This document shows positions 17,545-26,408 of a stretch of DNA of 64,000 nucleotides, one piece after another. The DNA is taken from NCBI GenBank assembly GCA_021373115.1, contig JAJFTI010000034.1:1-64000 (forward strand). Direction: 5' to 3'. This stretch comes from Eubacteriales bacterium. GTDB lineage: Bacteria > Bacillota > Clostridia > Christensenellales > CAG-138. Every line of letters begins with the position of its first letter. Within the stretch, counting starts at the first letter, position 1. The position numbers were made by a program, and so were the translations under genes. A model generated the notes under the pieces. That model ran no database searches, was not told the DNA's origin, and worked only from the letters and a program-made list of their open reading frames with translations.

Positions 17545-17766
17545 TTATTTTTTTGAAAATAGTTTGTTGACGAAATTCTTCAGCCCATCCGGACCGCTTT
17601 GATCCAGCAAATAGCCAACCAGAAAACAAAGCGCAAGAATCACCATCAACAGGATTGTACGCCAAAAGCCGATCGTGAAGAACAGAATCACGAGGATCAG
17701 GCCGATCAGGCACAGAAGAATCGTGAATTTATACTTCTTTAAAAATTCTAAAAATCCGTTTTCCAT
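17545..17766 (-). CDS. DUF2273-type small membrane protein
   Basis: A 73-residue protein with two membrane segments (about 13-33 and 35-52) and a basic tail (NFVNKLFSKK). Small DUF2273 proteins usually sit next to asp23 and amaP genes; here it follows amaP by nine bases. It is assumed to be part of the Asp23 membrane-anchoring system in the envelope-stress response, but no molecular role is known. Confidence 0.82.
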   Translation of the reverse strand: MENGFLEFLKKYKFTILLCLIGLILVILFFTIGFWRTILLMVILALCFLVGYLLDQSGPDGLKNFVNKLFSKK

Positions 17767-17775
17767 GATTTTTCC

Positions 17776-18345
17776 TCACTCCGGCCGGGCAACGGCATTC
17801 GTCGCGGGCGCAGCCGCGCTTTCCACCAGAATACCGATTTCATTTACCTGAATGCCGGTCAGACTCTCAATATATTCCTTGAGCGATTTCTGCAGGTCGG
17901 CAGAGAGTGTAACCGCATCCGTATCCGGCAAAACGCACAGCCGTATGCCGATCGTTACGCCGGTTTCGCTGGAATGCAGCGTCGTTTTGCAGTCCTTAAC
18001 GCGCTGCTGCGAACGGCAGTGCTTCTGCACCATGGCATCGACCGCTTCCAGAGAAATGTAGGTCCCGCCGATTTCCGTTTGCTTCATGAGCGCGGAAGCA
18101 GGACGAATTTCCGATTTTTTCGTTTTTCCCGCAAAGAGCAGCTTGATGGAGATCAGCAGCAGCACAAGCGCGCAACCGGCAAGGATGAAAGCATTTTCAC
18201 GGAATAGATAGAACAGGCCGATAAAGCCATTTGCCATTTCTTCCGTAATAATGTTCGCCGCGACGCCGAAGAGCACAAACGATACGACAATCGCTACGAT
18301 GAGCAAGAGACCCAGCAGAATTCGATCGAACACTTTGAGTTTCAT
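17776..18345 (-). CDS. amaP: Alkaline shock response membrane anchor protein AmaP
   Basis: Membrane protein that in staphylococci anchors Asp23 to the membrane. Two hydrophobic segments (about residues 9-31 and 50-71) lead to a C-terminal Asp23-like domain (about 90-185: SLEAVDAMVQKHCR, LRVxV-like strands, and SLTGIQVNEIGILVESAA). Length 189 is in range. Adjacent to asp23 upstream and the DUF2273 gene downstream. Confidence 0.87.
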   Translation of the reverse strand: MKLKVFDRILLGLLLIVAIVVSFVLFGVAANIITEEMANGFIGLFYLFRENAFILAGCALVLLLISIKLLFAGKTKKSEIRPASALMKQTEIGGTYISLEAVDAMVQKHCRSQQRVKDCKTTLHSSETGVTIGIRLCVLPDTDAVTLSADLQKSLKEYIESLTGIQVNEIGILVESAAAPATNAVARPE

Positions 18346-18459
18346 AAAAAATCAAGGCTCCTTCTCCGGTCCGCTTCCACTGCGGCAAAAACCACTCTGC
18401 AGCGAAACAGGCTTTTAAAATTTCGGTATCACTTAATTGGTTATCTTCTTTCGCAGGAA

Positions 18460-18484
18460 GCGGGCGGAATGCCGATCCGCCCGC
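18460..18484 (-). repeat. Hairpin between asp23 and amaP
   Basis: GCGGGCGG (18460-18467) pairs perfectly with CCGCCCGC (18477-18484). The minus-strand sequence after it (TTCCTGCGAAAG) has no U-run. It lies just after the asp23 stop, so it may protect or partly terminate the asp23 transcript, allowing more Asp23 than AmaP. Confidence 0.55.
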
Positions 18485-18500
18485 GTTCTTGTTTGCAGTT

Positions 18501-18989
18501 TTATTTCACGCGGGGCGGTTCCTGTGGAACGATTTCCGCTTCCACTTCCTGAATTTCTTTCTGTTTTGTCTTTTCCTTGCGTCGCGACGCTTTTGCGGTC
18601 TCCTGTTCGCTTGGTTCAAACGTTACGCTTTGAACAAATACGTTGACCTCTACCACGCGCAGTCCCGTCATGGTCTCGACTGCGTTTTTCGCCGCGACCT
18701 GGATTTTTTCGCAGACATCGCGAATCTTAAACCCATAGCGAATGCTGACGGAAACGTCTACGGCGGCTTCTTCCGTTCCAACTTCAACCTTAACACCCTT
18801 GGTCAGATTCTTTTTACCGAGTATCTCGGAGATTCCTTCAACCATTCCGCCGCTCATAGCGGACACGCCTTCTACATCGGAAACCGCAAGCGCGGCAATG
18901 GTAGCAACGACGTCGTCCGCGAATATAATACGGCCGCCCTCGGCGTCCACCTTGGAAACTTCCGAGTTTGCCTTCTTCTCTTCGGACAT
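18501..18989 (-). CDS. asp23: Asp23/Gls24 family envelope stress protein
   Basis: Abundant cytosolic-face protein associated with the membrane through AmaP and involved in alkaline and cell-wall stress. The Asp23 domain spans about residues 15-125 (GRIIFADDVVATIAALAV, VEGVSAMSGG, VSIRYGFKIRDVCEKIQ, MTGLRVVEVNVFVQSV). A charged tail follows. The start was set at ATG 18989, because GGAGGTGCG lies just upstream and the longer frame to 19031 would begin inside the promoter. First gene of the block. Confidence 0.9.
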   Translation of the reverse strand: MSEEKKANSEVSKVDAEGGRIIFADDVVATIAALAVSDVEGVSAMSGGMVEGISEILGKKNLTKGVKVEVGTEEAAVDVSVSIRYGFKIRDVCEKIQVAAKNAVETMTGLRVVEVNVFVQSVTFEPSEQETAKASRRKEKTKQKEIQEVEAEIVPQEPPRVK

Positions 18990-19017
18990 ATGCGCACCTC
19001 CATTCTCGTTTGCGAAA

Positions 19018-19046
19018 ATTATATCAGTCATCCCGTGTTCTGTAAA
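19018..19046 (-). promoter_or_regulatory. Sigma-A type promoter of asp23 block
   Basis: On the minus strand TTTACA (19041-19046) and TATAAT (19018-19023) are separated by 17 bases, upstream of the asp23 ribosome site. The rest of the 480-base gap to the GntR gene holds a GntR-type palindrome (19319-19330) and otherwise nothing recognisable. Confidence 0.75.
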
Positions 19047-19318
19047 TACATTGCCATGGCGTGTTGTTACCGCCGCGTGAACGTTGTGCGGCTAATTTAA
19101 GGCTTTCTTCCGCCGCAGCGCTATTGTTTGTCGTTTTTTCCGTTTAGGGCATGTGCGCAATCTTTCGTGCTCTATCCTGCGTTTATGGCTTCTATTCCCT
19201 TTCTTCGCGCCCGCTCAATCCGAACGCCTTTCTTTTTTCGCCTTTTGATCCGGATGACCGAAAAGATTCATATCGCTTGGTTTTCAGGGACAAAGCAACT
19301 GTAAATTTCAATTGTATA

Positions 19319-19330
19319 TTTGTATACAAA
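19319..19330. promoter_or_regulatory. Perfect palindrome TTTGTATACAAA, probable GntR operator
   Basis: The 12-base palindrome lies about 140 bases before the GntR/FCD gene. Operators of FCD-type GntR regulators such as UxuR/ExuR have the same GTATAC core, so autoregulation is likely. A related half, TTGTACAC, lies 20-odd bases downstream in an AT-rich stretch that should contain the promoter, but no clear -35/-10 pair with proper spacing could be fixed. Confidence 0.55.
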
Positions 19331-19469
19331 CTATTGAATTCATATGCGCGTCATTGTACACTATAAATATATATTAAAAATGATGATGGACGGTTCCCCA
19401 CAGCCTGCATATTACGTTTATTTCACATAAATGCGGCATATAGTTTACCGCGAAAGGGAGTTCAGTTCT

Positions 19470-20123
19470 ATGAGCGGTTTTTATGATACGAAAGATTATT
19501 CCTCCCTTTCTGAGAAAGTGTATCGAATTCTGCGCGAAGGAATTGCCGAAGGACGCTATCAAACGGGCGAATGCCTGGTTGAAATGAAAATCGCCGAAGA
19601 ACTCGGCGTCAGCAGAACGCCCGTTCGCGAGGCGCTCAAACAGCTCGAACTGGAGGATCTCGTCGCTTCGCACCCCAACCGCGGCGTCGTCGTAAAAGCC
19701 TTTTCCAGCGAAGATTTGCAGGACGTTTCCACCATCCGTCATCTGCTGGAAGGTCAGGCCGCGTACTGGGCGGCGGAACGCGTAACGGAACTGCAACTGC
19801 AGGAGTTGAAGGAAGTCGTCGAACTGATGGAGTTCTACACCGGTAAAAACGACGCGTCGCACCTTGTTCAGCTCGACACGCGTTTTCACGAACTGATCTA
19901 CGAGGCAAGCGGAAGCCGGACGATCCGCCATATTCTCGCTTCACTGCACCACAACATCCGTAAAGCGCGTCAAAGCTCGCTGACCATGCCGGATCGCGCC
20001 GCCTGCTCGCTCCATGAGCACATCCAAATTTACCAGGCGATTGAACGTCACGACGCGCCGGCAGCCAAATTGCAAATGGAATCGCATGTCGCTATTGCGG
20101 CAGGAGGCAGACCGGTCGAATAA
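19470..20123 (+). CDS. GntR-family regulator, FadR/FCD type
   Basis: Winged-helix repressor, usually controlled by an organic acid. The N-terminal domain (about 10-75) has LSEKVYRILREGIAEGRY, LGVSRTPVREALKQLE and VASHPNRGVVV. The C-terminal FCD domain carries the metal-site residues in LDTRFHELIYEASG and in SLHEHIQIYQAI. The ATG at 19470 was chosen because AAAGGGAG precedes it; the frame opens 13 codons earlier without a ribosome site. The next gene is a DNA methyltransferase, not a metabolic enzyme, so the effector is unknown. Confidence 0.9.
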   Translation: MSGFYDTKDYSSLSEKVYRILREGIAEGRYQTGECLVEMKIAEELGVSRTPVREALKQLELEDLVASHPNRGVVVKAFSSEDLQDVSTIRHLLEGQAAYWAAERVTELQLQELKEVVELMEFYTGKNDASHLVQLDTRFHELIYEASGSRTIRHILASLHHNIRKARQSSLTMPDRAACSLHEHIQIYQAIERHDAPAAKLQMESHVAIAAGGRPVE

Positions 20124-20222
20124 CCGTATGCGTCCTGCCCTCTTTTTATACCGGCGCAAACACGAATACTGTTTCTTCGTTGAAAATTAACAGATACGGC
20201 CAATGGATCGGGAGGAAACGAC

Positions 20223-21431
20223 ATGCGGATTCGCTGCACTTCGGAACTGCACGCCAACGGCGGACCGGGCATGTTTATCTCCGCCCGCGCGGAAGAGGCG
20301 CTGGATACGCTCCTTGCCGAATATCGTGGAAGCGTTCAGGTTGTTTATCTCGACCCGCCCTTTGGAACAGGGGACGTGTTTCATGTTCGCGTGTCCGCCC
20401 AAAAGCGTCAGGTGACCATTCCAGCCTATTCCGACCAGCTCTCGGAGGAAGAATACCTGCGTTGGATGCGTGTCGTTTTGTCCGGCGCGCGTGAGTTGCT
20501 CAATGACAGCGGATCACTCTATCTTCATATCGATTATCGCATGAGCGCGAAGCTCCGGCTTTTGCTGGACGAAATCTTCGGCGCGCAGAATTTTATGAAT
20601 GAAATCATCTGGTGCTATAAATCCGGCGGGAGAAGTACCCGCTATTATCCCAGAAAACATGATACAATCCTTTTTTATCGAAAGAGCGCAAAGGTTTATT
20701 TTAACATCGGCGCGGTTGGCCGCCCGCGCGGACCGGAAAAGCGAAACCATATGCGCCGTATGATCGACGCGGAAGGCCGAATTTGCTTTACGATCCGCTC
20801 CGCCGGAAGGCTGTATACCTATTATGAGAATACGCCGATGTTTCCAAGCGACGTTTGGGACGACATCGAGCATTTGCAGCAAAAGGACAGCGAACGCGTT
20901 GGCTACGCAACGCAAAAACCGGAAGCACTTATAAACCGTGTGGTACTTGCCTCTTCACGCCCGGGTGACGTCGTTTGCGATCTGTTCAGCGGAAGCGGGA
21001 CAACAGCCTCCGCCGCAAGCAAACTTGGACGGCGTTTTCTAGCGCTGGACGCCTCGCCCTGCGCCCTTTACATTCTCCGCGCGCGTCAGCTGAAAAACGC
21101 GAGCGCGCTCTCCCTGCTGGAAGGCGAACATGAGATGCTGATTCGATATGCGCCGCAGGAGGCGCCCGCTCAATTTTCCGCGCAGATTCGCTCGCTGCGC
21201 GGCGCCCGCGTGGTATGCGTGGAAACGGCATCGTTTACCGAAAACTGCCCGCTGGTCTACGCCGCGGCTGGAACGGTTACCGGCGAACAGTTCCTTCCGT
21301 TTGCAACAGACTGCCAGCCCAAACTGCCGCTGGAACTGCCGATAGACGGTTTATCGCGTCCGGTCGTACAGATATGCGATATCTACGGCAGGCAGGCATT
21401 CTTCACGGTTGAAGACGAGCCTGTCTCGTAA
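20223..21431 (+). CDS. Orphan DNA methyltransferase (N6-adenine/N4-cytosine, beta-type order)
   Basis: SAM-dependent methyltransferase acting on an amino group of a DNA base. The catalytic motif IV DPPF (44-47, YLDPPFGTG) comes before the SAM motif FSGSG (255-259, VVCDLFSGSGTTASA), preceded by ATQKPEALI at about 229; this order marks the beta class of the N6_N4_Mtase family. Residues about 300-402 show no family motif and may aid target recognition. GGGAGG precedes the ATG. No restriction endonuclease or specificity subunit is adjacent, so it appears solitary. Target sequence cannot be read from the protein. Confidence 0.88.
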   Translation: MRIRCTSELHANGGPGMFISARAEEALDTLLAEYRGSVQVVYLDPPFGTGDVFHVRVSAQKRQVTIPAYSDQLSEEEYLRWMRVVLSGARELLNDSGSLYLHIDYRMSAKLRLLLDEIFGAQNFMNEIIWCYKSGGRSTRYYPRKHDTILFYRKSAKVYFNIGAVGRPRGPEKRNHMRRMIDAEGRICFTIRSAGRLYTYYENTPMFPSDVWDDIEHLQQKDSERVGYATQKPEALINRVVLASSRPGDVVCDLFSGSGTTASAASKLGRRFLALDASPCALYILRARQLKNASALSLLEGEHEMLIRYAPQEAPAQFSAQIRSLRGARVVCVETASFTENCPLVYAAAGTVTGEQFLPFATDCQPKLPLELPIDGLSRPVVQICDIYGRQAFFTVEDEPVS

Positions 21432-21466
21432 AAAATCGCGAAACCACAGGAAAGGTGATTCGAAGC

Positions 21467-21835
21467 GTGGAAAACTGGATTCATGATTACTGTATGTCGA
21501 AACCCGGCGTGGAAGAAGAATTCAAGCAAGCATGGAATTCGCAGCTCTACAAACTCGGCGGAAAGATCTTTGTGATGCACGGCGAGTATAAGGATGGTCG
21601 TCCGCTGCTGACGGTAAAGCTGGAACCCGCCTTTTCGGAAATCCTGCGTTCCCAGTATTGCGGCGATATCATCCCCGGATACTATACGGATAAAACGCAT
21701 TGGAGCTCGCTCTTTCTCGATCGCGCCGTGCCGCAGGACGTTGCCCGCGCCATGCTGGACAACGGTTATGAAACCATGCTTGCCGCGCTTCCGAAAAAGG
21801 CACAGGCACTGATTCGCGGAGCCGAAGTCCTATAA
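21467..21835 (+). CDS. YjbR/MmcQ-family protein
   Basis: Small CyaY-like-fold protein of the YjbR group, sometimes called DNA-binding but without a proven function. Visible features are MENWIHDYCMSKPGVEEEF, KIFVMHGEYKDGRPLLTVKLEP, IIPGYYTDKTHWSSLFLD and the C-terminal LDNGYETMLAALPKKAQ. GTG at 21467 is preferred to GTG at 21455 because AAAGGTGAT is correctly spaced for the former. It follows the methyltransferase by 35 bases in the same direction. Confidence 0.82.
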   Translation: MENWIHDYCMSKPGVEEEFKQAWNSQLYKLGGKIFVMHGEYKDGRPLLTVKLEPAFSEILRSQYCGDIIPGYYTDKTHWSSLFLDRAVPQDVARAMLDNGYETMLAALPKKAQALIRGAEVL

Positions 21836-21925
21836 ACATTTCGAATTTCATTTTGATAAAGCAGAACGATTCCGAATTGTCTAGAATACGCCATACTATT
21901 GTTACGATAGCGTTACACGTTGCGC

Positions 21926-21954
21926 TGGAAATTTCTGCAATTCTTTAGTATGAT
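21926..21954 (+). promoter_or_regulatory. Promoter of the flippase-like gene, likely leaderless
   Basis: TGGAAA (21926-21931), 17 bases, TATGAT (21949-21954), then seven bases and an ATG at 21962. No Shine-Dalgarno is present. The predicted transcription start coincides with the ATG. The -35 box is only a 4/6 match. Confidence 0.45.
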
Positions 21955-21961
21955 AGCTAAG

Positions 21962-23128
21962 ATGGAACAGAATATTACGAACCAAACGAAAGAACCTGTG
22001 AACGCAGGGACGGATCCGTCCCCGTCGAATCCGCCAAAGAAAAAGCGCTGGAATCTTCTCAGCGCTGTATTTATGGTTGCGCTGATCGCCGTCACGATTG
22101 CAATTCTCTTTAAAGACACGTCGATTTCCGAGGTTTGGGCGGCGGTACAGTCCGCAAACCCGCTTTGGCTTCTTGCGGCGCTCGGCGCGGCACTATTTGC
22201 CGCAGTGCTCTTTGGCGTTGCGCTGCATATCGGCCTTCGGGCGCTCTATCGAAAACCGATACCGCTTCTACGGGACATTGGATTCGGGTTTATCGGGCAG
22301 TACTATACCGCCATTACGCCGGCGGGCGCTGCCGGACAGCCGATGCAGCTCTACTACATGCTGGCCTACGGCATGGATGTTTCTTATGCTTCGCTCGTGC
22401 TTCTGCTGGTCAACGCGGCGCATCAAATTGTCGTATTGCTGATTCCGACCGTGCTTTTCCCCTTCCACTCGAGCCTTATTCTCGACAACCTCGGCGCGTT
22501 CCTCTGGCTCTTTTTGCTTGGAGCGCTGATCAACATCGCGCTGATTCTATTTTTGCTGTTTGCAATGTTCTCCAAGAGCTTCGCGCAGCGCGCAGTGCAG
22601 CGGGTGATTAGCCTGCTTGTCAAGATGCGAATCGTCAAACGCCCCGAAAAGATCTATGCGCGGGCCGACGAGCAGATCCGCCGCTACAGTCAGGGCGCGG
22701 AAGTACTCAAAAAACACCCCTGGCTGATTGTAGGCGAGCTGATTGCCTATGTCCTGCTGCTGAGTTCGCAATTTGTGATTCCTTACTTCATTTACCGCTC
22801 GTTCGGGTTAAGCGGGTTTGGAATGATGGATTTCATCGCATTGCAATCCGTGCTCTACCTCGCGGTTTGCTTCCTTCCGATCCCGGGTTCGGCGGGCGTG
22901 AGTGAAAGCGGCTTTGTCACAATCTTTCGCGTGCTGTTCCAAAGCGCGCTGATCGTTCCAGCCATGCTGCTTTCCCGCCTTGCGAGCTTTTACTTGATCC
23001 TTCTGGTCAGCGGCAGCGTTTCGCTCACCATGCAGCTTGTGCTTTCCGCGCGAAAGAAGCGGGCTGCTCTCGCGCAGCAATCGCAGGAGCAGCGCGAGAA
23101 AACGCCGATCCAAACGGAATCCGAATAG
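21962..23128 (+). CDS. Flippase-like integral membrane protein (UPF0104/LPG synthase TM region)
   Basis: Multi-pass membrane protein of the family that includes the flippase part of lysylphosphatidylglycerol synthase (MprF); no aminoacyl-transferase domain is attached. About eight hydrophobic segments can be counted. Family features include GFGFIGQYYTAITPAGAAGQPMQ in separate pieces (GQYYTAITPAGAAGQP) and FLPIPGSAGVSESGF near residue 310. The frame is open from TTG 21920, but ATG 21962 follows a -10 box directly and gives the usual short polar N-terminus. The substrate is likely a lipid and is unknown. Confidence 0.82.
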   Translation: MEQNITNQTKEPVNAGTDPSPSNPPKKKRWNLLSAVFMVALIAVTIAILFKDTSISEVWAAVQSANPLWLLAALGAALFAAVLFGVALHIGLRALYRKPIPLLRDIGFGFIGQYYTAITPAGAAGQPMQLYYMLAYGMDVSYASLVLLLVNAAHQIVVLLIPTVLFPFHSSLILDNLGAFLWLFLLGALINIALILFLLFAMFSKSFAQRAVQRVISLLVKMRIVKRPEKIYARADEQIRRYSQGAEVLKKHPWLIVGELIAYVLLLSSQFVIPYFIYRSFGLSGFGMMDFIALQSVLYLAVCFLPIPGSAGVSESGFVTIFRVLFQSALIVPAMLLSRLASFYLILLVSGSVSLTMQLVLSARKKRAALAQQSQEQREKTPIQTESE

Positions 23129-23148
23129 CAGAAACCATCTGCATAGCA

Positions 23149-23185
23149 AGCGCGCCTTTCCAATCCGGAAAGGCGCGCTTTTTTT
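23149..23185 (+). terminator. Strong intrinsic terminator
   Basis: GCGCGCCTTTCC (23150-23161) pairs with GGAAAGGCGCGC (23167-23178), followed by seven T. It ends the plus-strand gene; dnaJ ends from the other side at 23202. Confidence 0.9.
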
Positions 23186-23201
23186 GAATCATCCTTAAAA
23201 T

Positions 23202-24335
23202 CTACCGCCCGCGGCCGGAGGATCTCTTTCCGCCTCGCTGCTCGGCGCCTTCGCCCTGCGTTGCGGCTAGCCGCTCCAGCAGGGAGCGCTGTTCCTCCGT
23301 TAAGTGCTTCGGCACTTCAATATTGACCGTTACAAATAAATCGCCTCTGCCGCTCGCGTTGAGCCGCTGAACCCCCTGATCCCGCAGGCGAAAGGTTGAA
23401 CCTGTCTGCGTTCCGGCGGGAATGGAATATTTAACGCTCTCCCGCAGGGTTGGAACCGTAACGCTTCCGCCAAGCGCCGCCATGGTATAGGAAATCGGCA
23501 TATCGATATACAGATCAAATCCCTTTCTTACGAACTGCCGGTGCGGTCGGATGTTGATGGAAACATACAGGTCTCCATTCGGGCCGCCGCGGTGTCCCGC
23601 GCTGCCCATGCCGCGCAGGCATAGGCTTTGCCCGTTGTCGATGCCGGCGGGGATTTTAACCGTCTTTTTAATGTTTTTACGCACTCTGCCTGAACCGCGG
23701 CATTCGGCGCAGGGATCGTTGATGACCTTTCCGGAGCCACGACAGGCCGAGCAGGGTCTGGCGGACGTAAACGAACCGAGAATCGTATTTTGTTGTGTTC
23801 GTACCTGACCCGTGCCGCCGCAGGTTTTGCAGGTGACCGGTTCCGTTCCGGGTTTTGCGCCGCTGCCGTGGCAGGTATCGCAAACCTCTTCGCGCGGAAT
23901 GGTAATTTCCTTTTCCACGCCGAAAGCGGCTTCCTCAAACGTGATGGTCAGATTGTATCGCAAATCGTCCCCGGGAACGGTGCCGTTACGCGTTTGCCCG
24001 CCGCCAAATCCGCCAAAGCCGCCGAAACCGCCGCCAAACATCTGGCCTAAGATATCGCCAAGGTCGCCAAATCCGCCTGCGAACGGATCCTGACCGCCCA
24101 TAGAGGGATCGAATGCCGCGTGACCGAACTGATCGTACTTGGCGCGTTTATCCGCGTCCATCAACACTTCGGCCGCTTCGTTGAGTTCCTTAAACTGTGC
24201 TTCCTTGGCCTTGTCTCCCGGATTCAGGTCCGGGTGACATTCCTTTGCTTTTTTGCGGAACGCGCTTTTAATCTCTTCCGCAGTAGCGCTTTTTTCCACG
24301 CCCAGTATTTCGTAATAATCGCGTTTTTCTGCCAA
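23202..24335 (-). CDS. dnaJ: Chaperone DnaJ
   Basis: Hsp40 co-chaperone that delivers substrates to DnaK and stimulates its ATPase. J domain at residues 1-70 with the HPD motif in AKECHPDLNPGDK, a Gly/Phe-rich linker (GGGFGGFGGFGGGQ), four CxxCxGxG zinc repeats (CDTCHGSG, CKTCGGTG, CSACRGSG, CAECRGSG) and the C-terminal substrate domains. It is last in the hrcA-grpE-dnaK-dnaJ operon. Confidence 0.97.
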   Translation of the reverse strand: MAEKRDYYEILGVEKSATAEEIKSAFRKKAKECHPDLNPGDKAKEAQFKELNEAAEVLMDADKRAKYDQFGHAAFDPSMGGQDPFAGGFGDLGDILGQMFGGGFGGFGGFGGGQTRNGTVPGDDLRYNLTITFEEAAFGVEKEITIPREEVCDTCHGSGAKPGTEPVTCKTCGGTGQVRTQQNTILGSFTSARPCSACRGSGKVINDPCAECRGSGRVRKNIKKTVKIPAGIDNGQSLCLRGMGSAGHRGGPNGDLYVSINIRPHRQFVRKGFDLYIDMPISYTMAALGGSVTVPTLRESVKYSIPAGTQTGSTFRLRDQGVQRLNASGRGDLFVTVNIEVPKHLTEEQRSLLERLAATQGEGAEQRGGKRSSGRGR

Positions 24336-24401
24336 CGCCCGTCACCTCTCCATCCGAAAGCGCCATCCAACCGCTGCGCTCTTCCATTCAGGTTCCAACA
24401 A

Positions 24402-24429
24402 GGAGGCGCACGTGTTTCGTTGCGCCTCC
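24402..24429 (-). repeat. dnaK-dnaJ intergenic hairpin
   Basis: GGAGGCGCA (24402-24410) pairs with TGCGCCTCC (24421-24429) in the 129-base gap after dnaK. The minus-strand sequence that follows is TTGTTGGAACC, a weak U-tract. It could be a leaky terminator that lowers dnaJ relative to dnaK. Confidence 0.5.
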
Positions 24430-24464
24430 GTATCGGATCATTTGCTTATTAACCGTTCTCTCGG

Positions 24465-26324
24465 CTATTTATTGTCGTCCACCACTTCATAGTCGGCATC
24501 GACCACGTCGTCCTTCGGCTGTCCCTGGGCGCCCGCATCGTAGCCGCCCTGCGCGTTCGGATCATAACCGCCCTGCGCACCGCCCGCCTGCTGCTGCGCC
24601 TGCTCGTAGACCTTGCCAAAGACGCTGTAACTCACCTCGGTGAGGTGTTCGCTCGCGGTCTTAATCATGCCGGTATCGCCGCTTTCCGTCGCCTTTTTCA
24701 GGTCGGCAATCGCCTTTTCGATCTGCTCCTTGCCGGAAGCGTCAATCTTATCGCCCATTTCCTTCAGGCTGCGTTCGGTCGTATAGATGAGCTGGTCGGC
24801 ATGGTTCTTCGTTTCGACCTCTTCCTGGTGCTTCTTGTCTTCCGCGGCAAACTTCTCCGCTTCCGTCACGGCGCGCTTGATCTCGTCCTCGTTGAGGTTG
24901 GTCGAAGCGGTGATGGTCACGTTTTGCTGATTGCCGGTGCCGAGGTCCTTGGCGGACACATGCACGATGCCGTTTGCGTCGATATCAAACGAAACCTCGA
25001 TCTGCGGCACCCCGCGCGGCGCGGGTGCGATGCCGTTGAGCTGGAAGCGTCCGAGCGTCTTGTTGCCCTGCGCCATGCCGCGCTCGCCCTGCAGAACGTG
25101 GACTTCCACGCTGGTCTGCCCGTCCGCGGCGGTGGAGAAGATCTGGCTCTTCTTGGTCGGGATGGTCGTGTTGCGCTCAATTAGTTTCGTAAATACGCCG
25201 CCAACCGTCTCAATACCGAGCGAAAGCGGGGTGACGTCCAGAAGCAGGATATCCTTTACCTCACCGCCAAGCACGCCGCCCTGAATTGCCGCGCCGATGG
25301 CGACGCATTCGTCCGGGTTGATGCCCTTGAACGGCTCTTTGCCGGTGATCTTTTTGACCATGTCCTGCACCATCGGAATTCGGGACGAGCCGCCGACGAG
25401 GATGACCTTATCCACCTGCGAGGCGGGAAGGTTCGCGTCCCCGAGACACTTCTGAACGAGCGTCTTGGTTTGTTCCACAAGATCGTTGATCAGCTCGTTG
25501 AACTTTGCGCGTGTAATCGTGATGTCGAGGTGCTTCGGACCCGATTTGTCCATCGTGATAAACGGCAGGTTAATCGTGGTCTGCGCGACGCCCGATAGAT
25601 CGATCTTCGCCTTTTCGGCAGCTTCCTTCAGGCGCTGTAGCGCCATCTTGTCCTGCCGCAGGTCGATACCGTTGTTTTTCTTAAAGTCGTCGGCAATATA
25701 ATCCATAATCAGCTGGTCAAAGTCGTCGCCGCCGAGGCGATTGTTGCCTGCAGTTGCGAGAACCTGGAACACACCGTCGCCGATTTCCAGAATCGAAACG
25801 TCGAACGTTCCGCCGCCAAGGTCGTAGACCAGAATCTTCTGGTTGTTTTCCTTATCCATGCCGTAAGCAAGCGCGGCCGCCGTCGGCTCATTGATGATGC
25901 GCAGTACTTCAAGACCCGCGATGCGTCCCGCATCCTTCGTCGCCTGACGCTGGCTGTCCGTAAAATACGCCGGAACGGTGATGACCGCCTGTGTAACGGT
26001 TTCGCCAAGATACGCTTCCGCGTCCGTCTTCAGCTTTTGCAGAATCATTGCCGAGATTTCCTGCGGGGTATAGTCCTTGCCTTCAATATGGACTTTGCGC
26101 GCGGAACCCATGTCGCGCTTGATCGAAGAGATCGTGCGGTCCGGGTTCGTAATGGCCTGCCGCTTTGCAATGTTGCCGACCATGCGTTCGCCGTCCTTAA
26201 ACGCAACCACGGATGGCGTGGTGCGGGCGCCTTCGGAATTCGGAATGACGACCGGCTCGCCGCCTTCCAGGAAAGCGACGCAGGAGTTCGTTGTGCCAAG
26301 GTCGATGCCAATAATCTTACCCAT
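24465..26324 (-). CDS. dnaK: Chaperone DnaK (Hsp70)
   Basis: ATP-driven chaperone for unfolded proteins. The nucleotide-binding domain starts [21 protein letters not shown] and contains [19 protein letters not shown] and [15 protein letters not shown]; the substrate domain includes [17 protein letters not shown]. The C-terminal tail is Gly/Gln-rich and ends [14 protein letters not shown] at 26324 is preceded by GGAGGACATACTT; the open frame starts five codons earlier with TTG inside that ribosome site. Length 619 is standard. Confidence 0.98.
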   Translation of the reverse strand: MGKIIGIDLGTTNSCVAFLEGGEPVVIPNSEGARTTPSVVAFKDGERMVGNIAKRQAITNPDRTISSIKRDMGSARKVHIEGKDYTPQEISAMILQKLKTDAEAYLGETVTQAVITVPAYFTDSQRQATKDAGRIAGLEVLRIINEPTAAALAYGMDKENNQKILVYDLGGGTFDVSILEIGDGVFQVLATAGNNRLGGDDFDQLIMDYIADDFKKNNGIDLRQDKMALQRLKEAAEKAKIDLSGVAQTTINLPFITMDKSGPKHLDITITRAKFNELINDLVEQTKTLVQKCLGDANLPASQVDKVILVGGSSRIPMVQDMVKKITGKEPFKGINPDECVAIGAAIQGGVLGGEVKDILLLDVTPLSLGIETVGGVFTKLIERNTTIPTKKSQIFSTAADGQTSVEVHVLQGERGMAQGNKTLGRFQLNGIAPAPRGVPQIEVSFDIDANGIVHVSAKDLGTGNQQNVTITASTNLNEDEIKRAVTEAEKFAAEDKKHQEEVETKNHADQLIYTTERSLKEMGDKIDASGKEQIEKAIADLKKATESGDTGMIKTASEHLTEVSYSVFGKVYEQAQQQAGGAQGGYDPNAQGGYDAGAQGQPKDDVVDADYEVVDDNK

Positions 26325-26408
26325 AAGTATGTCCTCCAACTTTTCTATTCAAATATCAAAACCAGTTCCATGCGATGGAAAACTCTGTTTTCTGAAATTA
26401 CGCCAGGC

